Below, piece by piece: positions 5,966 through 10,474 of a stretch of 10,474 nt of DNA (position 1 is its first letter; each line of letters opens with the position of its first letter). The translations under genes were made by a program, and so were the position numbers. Below the pieces are notes generated by a model. It made no database searches, was not told the DNA's origin, and saw only the letters and a program-made list of their open reading frames with translations. This DNA comes from Bacteroidota bacterium (lineage in GTDB: Bacteria > Bacteroidota > Bacteroidia > B-17B0 > B-17BO): positions 1 through 10,474 of the forward strand of contig CANHPI010000067.1 in NCBI GenBank assembly GCA_947462425.1, given 5' to 3'.

Positions 5966-7252
5966 ATGACTAAATTCTTTTTTTCGTTTGTATTACTAAC
6001 AAGTTTACTTACTGCACAAAATAATAAAAAACATATTTTATTGAAAAATGCAACAGCGCATATTGGTAATGGTCAGATTTTAGAAAATAGTCTAATCTCT
6101 ATTAAAGATGGTAAAATAGATTTAGTAGCGGATGCCAGATTAATAAAAATTGATATCACTAAATTTGATACAACAATAGATTTGTATGGCAAACATATTT
6201 ACCCCGGTTTAATTGCTCCCAATTGTATTTTAGGTTTGCAAGAGGCTGAGGCTGTTAGGCAAACAAGCGATTATGCTGAAGTAGGTGAATATAATCCACA
6301 CATAAGAAGTTTGATTGCCTATAACGCCGAAAGTAAAATTTTAGAAACCGTTAAAGCAAATGGTGTTTTATATACTCAATCTACTCCTCGTTACGGAACT
6401 GTTAGTGGCACATCATCTATTTTAGCAACAGATGGTTGGAATTGGGAAGATGCTGTTATTAAAGCAGATGATGGTATTCATATTAATTTTCCGAGAACGA
6501 TTCAAAAACAAGGTTGGTGGGCAGAACCATTACCAAGTGAAAAAAACAATAAATATACTGAGCAGGTAAATGAACTAAGTACATTTTTTGATAATGCTTT
6601 AGCATATTATAATACACCTAATATAAGTGAAAAGAACTTACGTTTTGAAGCCATGAAAGGTGTTTTTAACGGCTCAAAAAATTTATATATTCATGCTGAT
6701 TATGTAAAAGATATATTAGGCGCTATTAATTTTGCTAAGAAATTTAATATTAAAAAAATGGTTGTAGTTGGCGGAAAAGACTGCTATAAAATAACCAAGG
6801 TTTTAAAAGAAAACAACATAGCAGTAATGTTAAATCGTTTACATGATTTACCGGATTTGCCAGAAGCTGAAATAGATTTATTATATAAGTTACCTTACTT
6901 ATTGCAAAAAGATTCCGTGCTTTTTTGTTTACAAAATCAAGGAGATATGGAAGCAATGAATGCCCGTAACATAGCTTTTTTAGCGGGCACCGCAGCAGCA
7001 TACGGTTTAACTAAAGAACAAGCTTTGCAAAGTATAACATTAAGCTCCGCTAAAATATTAGGCGTAGATCATTTAATTGGAAGTTTAGAAACAGGAAAAC
7101 TCGCTTCCATGGTTGTATCTGAAGGCGATATATTAGATATGAAATCAAATAAAATTATTTTAGCTTTTATTAATGGAAGAAGCCTCAACCTAAATAATTT
7201 TCAAAATGATTTAAATAAAAAGTATTCAAATAAATTGGGGATTAAAGAATAA
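5966..7252 (+). CDS. Exported amidohydrolase-fold protein lacking the HxH metal motif
   Basis: From the ATG at 5966 the product is 428 residues, with a signal peptide (MTKFFFSFVLLTSLLTA, then QNN), so it is probably periplasmic. It belongs to the amidohydrolase superfamily near imidazolonepropionase-like proteins. Visible are the N-terminal beta-sandwich strands (KNATAHIGNGQILENSLISIKDGK, in part), the strand-1 segment HIYPGLIAP (77-85), the VRQTSDYAEVGEYNPHIRS block, SGTSS at 147-151, DGWNWEDAV, a possible strand-5 His in IHADYV (H243), VVVGGKDCYK, and the C-terminal FLAGTAAAYGLTKEQAL and GSLETGKLASMVV. Where active members have D-A-H-x-H, this protein has A84-P-N86-C-I88, so both first metal histidines are missing. 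From memory, similar Bacteroidota proteins share this loss. An in-frame ATG at 5888 would add 26 residues and bury the signal peptide, so 5966 is preferred. Substrate and activity are unknown. Confidence 0.85.
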   Translation: MTKFFFSFVLLTSLLTAQNNKKHILLKNATAHIGNGQILENSLISIKDGKIDLVADARLIKIDITKFDTTIDLYGKHIYPGLIAPNCILGLQEAEAVRQTSDYAEVGEYNPHIRSLIAYNAESKILETVKANGVLYTQSTPRYGTVSGTSSILATDGWNWEDAVIKADDGIHINFPRTIQKQGWWAEPLPSEKNNKYTEQVNELSTFFDNALAYYNTPNISEKNLRFEAMKGVFNGSKNLYIHADYVKDILGAINFAKKFNIKKMVVVGGKDCYKITKVLKENNIAVMLNRLHDLPDLPEAEIDLLYKLPYLLQKDSVLFCLQNQGDMEAMNARNIAFLAGTAAAYGLTKEQALQSITLSSAKILGVDHLIGSLETGKLASMVVSEGDILDMKSNKIILAFINGRSLNLNNFQNDLNKKYSNKLGIKE

Positions 7253-7386
7253 AACTTGAACGGTCAGATTGGCTGGTGTAGAAATATGAACAGATTTATT
7301 TTACACACCTCAACTTTTTCTGAGTTAAAGAAACAATATAGATTTTCTCTTAAGATAATTGTTGTGAAAATAAATAAACTCATATA

Positions 7387-9015
7387 ATGAATCTGATTAT
7401 TAAGGCAAACTTAATTGATGTTGTTGCGAAAGAAATTTTTGCTGCTGAGGTTACTATTCAAAACAAGAAAATTCTATCAATTACAAGAATCTCCGAAAAT
7501 TTAAATACCTATATTTTACCCGGCTTTATTGATGCACACGTTCATGTTGAAAGTAGCATGTTGGTGCCGTCAGAATTTGCACGTATTGCCGTTACACACG
7601 GCACTGTTGGCACCATATCTGATCCGCATGAAATAGCTAACGTTTTGGGAGTTGCAGGTGTTGATTATATGATTGATAATGCTAAACAAGTTCCTTTTCA
7701 TTTTTATTTTGGAGCACCGTCATGCGTACCTGCTACAAATTATGAAACAGCTGGTGCCGTAATCGACTCAAATGACATTGATGCTTTATTATCCCGAAAA
7801 GAAATAGTGTATTTGGCAGAAATGATGAATTTTCCTGGAGTGATTTATAAGGACGAGGAGGTGTTAAAAAAAATAGCCTCTGCAAAAAAACATGGTAAAC
7901 CAATTGATGGCCATGCTCCCGGATTAATGGCGGAAGACATGAAACATTATTTTAATGCTGGTATTACAACTGATCATGAATGTTTTGGCTATACAGAAGC
8001 TTTAGAAAAATTAAAACATGGCGTTAAAATATTAATCAGAGAAGGAAGCGCCGCTAAAAATTTTGAAACTTTAATTTCTTTATTAAAGGATTACCCGGAA
8101 CAAATTATGTTTTGTTGTGATGATAAGCATCCAGATAATTTGATTGAATCTCATATTAATGATCATGTAAAACGCGCGTTAAGCGAAGGGCATGATTTGT
8201 ATAATGTTTTAAGAGCAGCGTCCTATAATGTAGTGAAACATTATAATTTGTCGGTTGGATTGTTGCAATTGGGCGATAATGCTGATTTTATTGAAATAAA
8301 TAATCTAAGTGATTTTACTATTCTAAAAACGTATATAAGTGGAGCGTTAGTGTCCGAAAATGGAAAATCTTTTATCAAAACTGTAAATGCTCCCATAGTC
8401 AATAATTTTAATTGCAGTTTAAAAACGACTGAGGATTTTGCCTTAAAATGCGACGGTGATAAAATACGAGTTATTGAATGTTTGGATGGACAATTAATTA
8501 CTAATGAATTATTTATAGAATCTTTTGCAGTGAATGGTTTTGCTCAATCGAATATAGAAGAGGATATTTTGAAAATTGCTGTAGTAAATCGTTACAGCGA
8601 TGCGCCAATTGCTAAAGCATTTATTAAAAATATTGGATTACAACAAGGTGCTATTGCAAGTTGTGTAGCACATGATTGTCATAATATTGTGGTGGTTGGC
8701 ACAAACGATGAAGATATGTGTAAGGCGGTTAATTTAATTATTAACGCAAGAGGTGGGATTTCACTAACAAACGGAAATGAAGAACTTGTTTTAGAATTAC
8801 CCATTGCGGGCATCATGACTAACCAAACCGCCGAAGAAGTAGCGAAAGCTTATATCAAATTAGACCAACGCGCTAAAGCATTAGGCAGCAAATTGCGTGC
8901 CCCTTACATGAGTTTATCGTTTATGGCTTTGTTAGTAATACCCGAATTAAAACTAAGTGATAAAGGTTTGTTTAACGGAAAGAGTTTTCAGTTTACCGAT
9001 GTGTTTGTGAATTAA
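7387..9015 (+). CDS. ade: Adenine deaminase
   Basis: This cytosolic metallo-enzyme of the amidohydrolase superfamily converts adenine to hypoxanthine and ammonia in purine salvage and nitrogen recovery. The protein is 542 residues and of the AdeC type. Motifs in order: [15 protein letters not shown] with H51 and H53; [12 protein letters not shown] (D79, H81); EMMNFPGV with E145; DGHAPGL with H176; TTDHECF with H197; and CCDDKHPD (243-250) with the strand-8 Asp. The C-terminal AdeC domain is complete ([16 protein letters not shown], then AHDCHNI and the EDM-KAVNLII segment). There is no signal peptide, in contrast to the amidohydrolase-fold protein before it. A 134-base gap separates the two, enough for its own promoter, though none was recognised and the gap holds no other feature. 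An alpha/beta hydrolase gene follows nine bases after the stop. Confidence 0.96.
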   Translation: MNLIIKANLIDVVAKEIFAAEVTIQNKKILSITRISENLNTYILPGFIDAHVHVESSMLVPSEFARIAVTHGTVGTISDPHEIANVLGVAGVDYMIDNAKQVPFHFYFGAPSCVPATNYETAGAVIDSNDIDALLSRKEIVYLAEMMNFPGVIYKDEEVLKKIASAKKHGKPIDGHAPGLMAEDMKHYFNAGITTDHECFGYTEALEKLKHGVKILIREGSAAKNFETLISLLKDYPEQIMFCCDDKHPDNLIESHINDHVKRALSEGHDLYNVLRAASYNVVKHYNLSVGLLQLGDNADFIEINNLSDFTILKTYISGALVSENGKSFIKTVNAPIVNNFNCSLKTTEDFALKCDGDKIRVIECLDGQLITNELFIESFAVNGFAQSNIEEDILKIAVVNRYSDAPIAKAFIKNIGLQQGAIASCVAHDCHNIVVVGTNDEDMCKAVNLIINARGGISLTNGNEELVLELPIAGIMTNQTAEEVAKAYIKLDQRAKALGSKLRAPYMSLSFMALLVIPELKLSDKGLFNGKSFQFTDVFVN

Positions 9016-9024
9016 TTTAAAGTT

Positions 9025-9897
9025 ATGATAGTATTTTTAAAAATAATTATTCCATTAATTTTACTCATAGCCCTTTCCTCAGGGAGCTTATATGAAGGAG
9101 ATAATGGTTACTTCGTCTATCTCCATGGTAAAAAACAATACGTATTAGTTGAAGGACAGGGAGAACCTACTGTAATTTTTTTAACAGGAAAAGGTCGTAC
9201 GCAAACTGATTTTAAAAAAGTTTATAATAAAATAAAAAACACTACTCAAATCTTTTCATACGATAGGGCAGGGCTCGGGCAATCAGAAGCTTTTAAGAAT
9301 GAACGAACGGTTGATACTATGGCTTTTGAATTGCATGAGTTGTTGGTGAAAGAAAAAATAAAGCCACCTTATGTTTTAGTTGGACATTCGCTTGGTGGTT
9401 ATATTATGCGTTGCTTCGTAAATATGTATCCCAACACTGTTGCAGGAATGATTTTTGTTGAGCCTGCTCACGAATACGAATTTAAAAATGGATTAGAAAT
9501 GAGAAGTGATTCGGATAAAATAATTTTTAGGGAAGAATTTAAATCATATTTAAAAGTTCAAGGTCGAACAAAAACGCATAACGCAGAATCTAAAAAATGT
9601 TTTGATTTTGATAGTGCTGGTTTTTCGACCAATCAACGTATTGTAAGGGATTTAAAAGTTCCATCAGATATACCAATGACCCTTCTTATTTCTAGAAAAG
9701 TGGATGTTGATAATGAATATATTGATAAAGAAGTGGAATATCGTATTCAGTTTTTTGAAAATTGGAAAAACATAAATTCACAAACTAAAATCATTACAAC
9801 AACTAAAGCTGGGCATTTTATTCAGATAGACGAACCCAGTTTAGTGATTGAGGAAATTAACGCGTTAATAGAAAAAATATATAGTAAAGTGCGTTAA
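9025..9897 (+). CDS. Alpha/beta hydrolase with N-terminal signal or anchor segment
   Basis: This is a 290-residue serine hydrolase-fold protein of unassigned substrate. Residues 2-18 (IVFLKIIIPLILLIALS) are a hydrophobic segment acting as signal peptide or membrane anchor; the catalytic domain would then be on the periplasmic side. Fold landmarks are strand 3 TVIFLTGKG (49-57), the SYDRAGLGQSE segment (78-88), the nucleophile elbow G-H-S122-L-G-G, FVEPAHE after strand 6 (144-150), and the C-terminal TKAGHFIQIDEP with catalytic H264. The triad acid is not certain: D227 or D229 after LLISRK is the usual place, with E147 as an alternative. Similar folds include proline iminopeptidases, esterases and lipases, so no reaction is assigned. 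The start is nine bases after adenine deaminase, implying co-transcription, but a functional link to purine salvage is not evident. Confidence 0.88.
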   Translation: MIVFLKIIIPLILLIALSSGSLYEGDNGYFVYLHGKKQYVLVEGQGEPTVIFLTGKGRTQTDFKKVYNKIKNTTQIFSYDRAGLGQSEAFKNERTVDTMAFELHELLVKEKIKPPYVLVGHSLGGYIMRCFVNMYPNTVAGMIFVEPAHEYEFKNGLEMRSDSDKIIFREEFKSYLKVQGRTKTHNAESKKCFDFDSAGFSTNQRIVRDLKVPSDIPMTLLISRKVDVDNEYIDKEVEYRIQFFENWKNINSQTKIITTTKAGHFIQIDEPSLVIEEINALIEKIYSKVR

Positions 9898-9942
9898 ATA
9901 TTAATTCTTAAATTCAAAATTATGCTTGACTTAAATGAATGT

Positions 9943-10221
9943 CTAATATGTTTTGATAATAAAATAAATACATAGCGTGTTGAGAATTATTAAAATAGGC
10001 ATACCAATTTTAAAAGAAATTTTTCCTGTTTTATGAAATAGTGGAGTTTTCATTCCAAAATAAATACCAACGGCTCCTAATAAAATTGCTATAAAAAACA
10101 ATCTATTTTCAGGAACGCGACTTCCTTTTTTCTTGGATTGATATTTATCAAACCACATTACACAATAAGCTACAATATTGATTAAAATAATATAAAAAAT
10201 AAATGCGTTTTTTATTACCAT
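9943..10221 (-). CDS. DUF1294-family small membrane protein
   Basis: The product is 92 residues from the ATG at 10219-10221; a TTG one codon upstream would add one residue and is less likely. The family pattern of DUF1294 is visible: a first membrane helix (about 4-22, AFIFYIILINIVAYCVMWF), then DKYQSKKKGSRVPE (D25-K26, R35-V-P-E), a second helix with GAVGIYFGMKT (LLGAVG-GM signature), the HKT motif (64-66), and a last helix (PILIILNTLCIYFII). The basic DK-to-RVPE loop would be between helices one and two. The function of DUF1294 is unknown; some members elsewhere are fused to cold-shock domains, but this one stands alone. It lies 45 bases from the convergent hydrolase gene, with no obvious hairpin between. 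Upstream is the mscL terminator, so it needs its own promoter or readthrough. Confidence 0.88.
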   Translation of the reverse strand: MVIKNAFIFYIILINIVAYCVMWFDKYQSKKKGSRVPENRLFFIAILLGAVGIYFGMKTPLFHKTGKISFKIGMPILIILNTLCIYFIIKTY

Positions 10222-10242
10222 CAACTTTATTGGTTAATATAA

Positions 10243-10270
10243 AAAAACCCTCCGAAAAAGAAGGGTTTTT
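10243..10270 (-). terminator. Intrinsic terminator after mscL
   Basis: AAAAACCCT (10243-10251) pairs perfectly with AGGGTTTTT (10262-10270) around a ten-base loop CCGAAAAAGA. On the minus strand the stem ends in a run of seven T (complement of 10241-10247), 16 bases beyond the mscL stop. The stem is flanked by T on both strands, so it could also act rightward, but no plus-strand gene ends here. Confidence 0.85.
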
Positions 10271-10286
10271 AAATTTATTTTAAAAC

Positions 10287-10474
10287 TTATTTTTTTAATG
10301 AATCTCTAATTTCCATTAATAATTTTTCTTGAGCAGAAGGTTCTGCTGGAGCAGTAGGAGTTTCTATTTCTTTTTTCTTAGCAGAATTCATTCCTTTAAT
10401 TATTAAAAATAAAACAAATGCAACAATTACAAAAGAAATGATATTAGATAAAAAACTACCGTACTTTACCGCTC
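10287..10474 (-). CDS. mscL: Large-conductance mechanosensitive channel, C-terminal part
   Basis: The minus strand is open from the window edge to a TAA at 10287-10289, giving 62 complete codons. MscL is an inner-membrane homopentamer that opens under membrane tension to release solutes on hypo-osmotic shock. Visible are the start of the second transmembrane helix and its hydrophobic core (VKYGSFLSNIISFVIVAFV, FLIIKGMN), the basic stretch AKKKE, a Pro/Ala-rich linker (TPTAPAEPSAQ), and the cytoplasmic helix EKLLMEIRDSLKK that ends the family (LLxEIRDxL). The pore-lining first helix is outside the window, so intactness cannot be judged. The terminator directly downstream suggests a single-gene unit or the end of a leftward operon. 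Confidence 0.93.
   Translation of the reverse strand, partial: AVKYGSFLSNIISFVIVAFVLFLIIKGMNSAKKKEIETPTAPAEPSAQEKLLMEIRDSLKK

Noticed and set aside
6750..7001. 83-codon minus-strand frame inside the amidohydrolase gene
   Set aside because: It is a shadow of a conserved C-terminal half, with no recognisable domain and no upstream signals.
7253..7386. 134-base gap before adenine deaminase, examined as a purine riboswitch or promoter region
   Set aside because: No purine-riboswitch core, stable paired stems or clear -7/-33 boxes were seen; only short stems such as AACT-AGTT of four bases are present.
9898..9942. Possible bidirectional terminator between the convergent hydrolase and DUF1294 genes
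   Set aside because: No inverted repeat of useful length was found; the segment is merely AT-rich.
1..10474. Search for CRISPR arrays, defence or phage genes, transposases and tRNAs
   Set aside because: No regularly spaced repeats, transposase or integrase motifs, terminal inverted repeats or tRNA-like folds were recognised; nearly all sequence is accounted for by housekeeping genes.

Overview
The window is AT-rich (roughly one third G+C by eye), with short intergenic gaps, AT-rich leaders without clear Shine-Dalgarno sequences, and signal peptides ending in Ala/Ser-Gln. The protein types also fit: a long-form urocanate hydratase N-terminus, a secreted amidohydrolase lacking the HxH motif, and a small SpoIIAA-like protein. 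Together these point to a Bacteroidota (Bacteroidetes) chromosome, probably flavobacterial or a near relative. I see no tRNA, rRNA, CRISPR array, insertion sequence, phage gene or integrase. The region reads as ordinary core and housekeeping chromosome.

Layout. Bases 1-874 (minus) hold the N-terminal 291 codons of urocanate hydratase (hutU, histidine breakdown), cut by the window edge. A 359-base divergent gap (875-1233) carries a decayed direct duplication and a small palindrome. Next come two plus-strand genes three bases apart: an M17 leucyl aminopeptidase (1234-2667) and pdxA of vitamin B6 synthesis (2671-3723). They face three minus-strand genes across a hairpin terminator (3744-3769): a secreted single-domain rhodanese (3787-4173), a small SpoIIAA/STAS-like protein of unknown function (4242-4661), and an RsmB/NOP-family RNA m5C methyltransferase (4678-5889). 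The last two are 16 bases apart and probably co-transcribed.

The plus strand then carries an exported amidohydrolase-fold protein without its first metal motif (5966-7252), adenine deaminase (7387-9015), and a membrane-anchored or exported alpha/beta hydrolase (9025-9897) nine bases downstream. The right end is minus-strand: a DUF1294 membrane protein (9943-10221), a strong intrinsic terminator (10243-10270), and the C-terminal 62 codons of the mechanosensitive channel MscL (10287 to the edge).

The genes do not form one pathway. Metabolic themes are nitrogen and amino-acid salvage (hutU, aminopeptidase, adenine deaminase) and B6 synthesis. I found no convincing new multi-gene system. The points most worth a second look are the amidohydrolase-fold protein without its metal-binding HxH, the SpoIIAA-like gene paired with an RNA methyltransferase, and the duplicated non-coding segment between hutU and the aminopeptidase.
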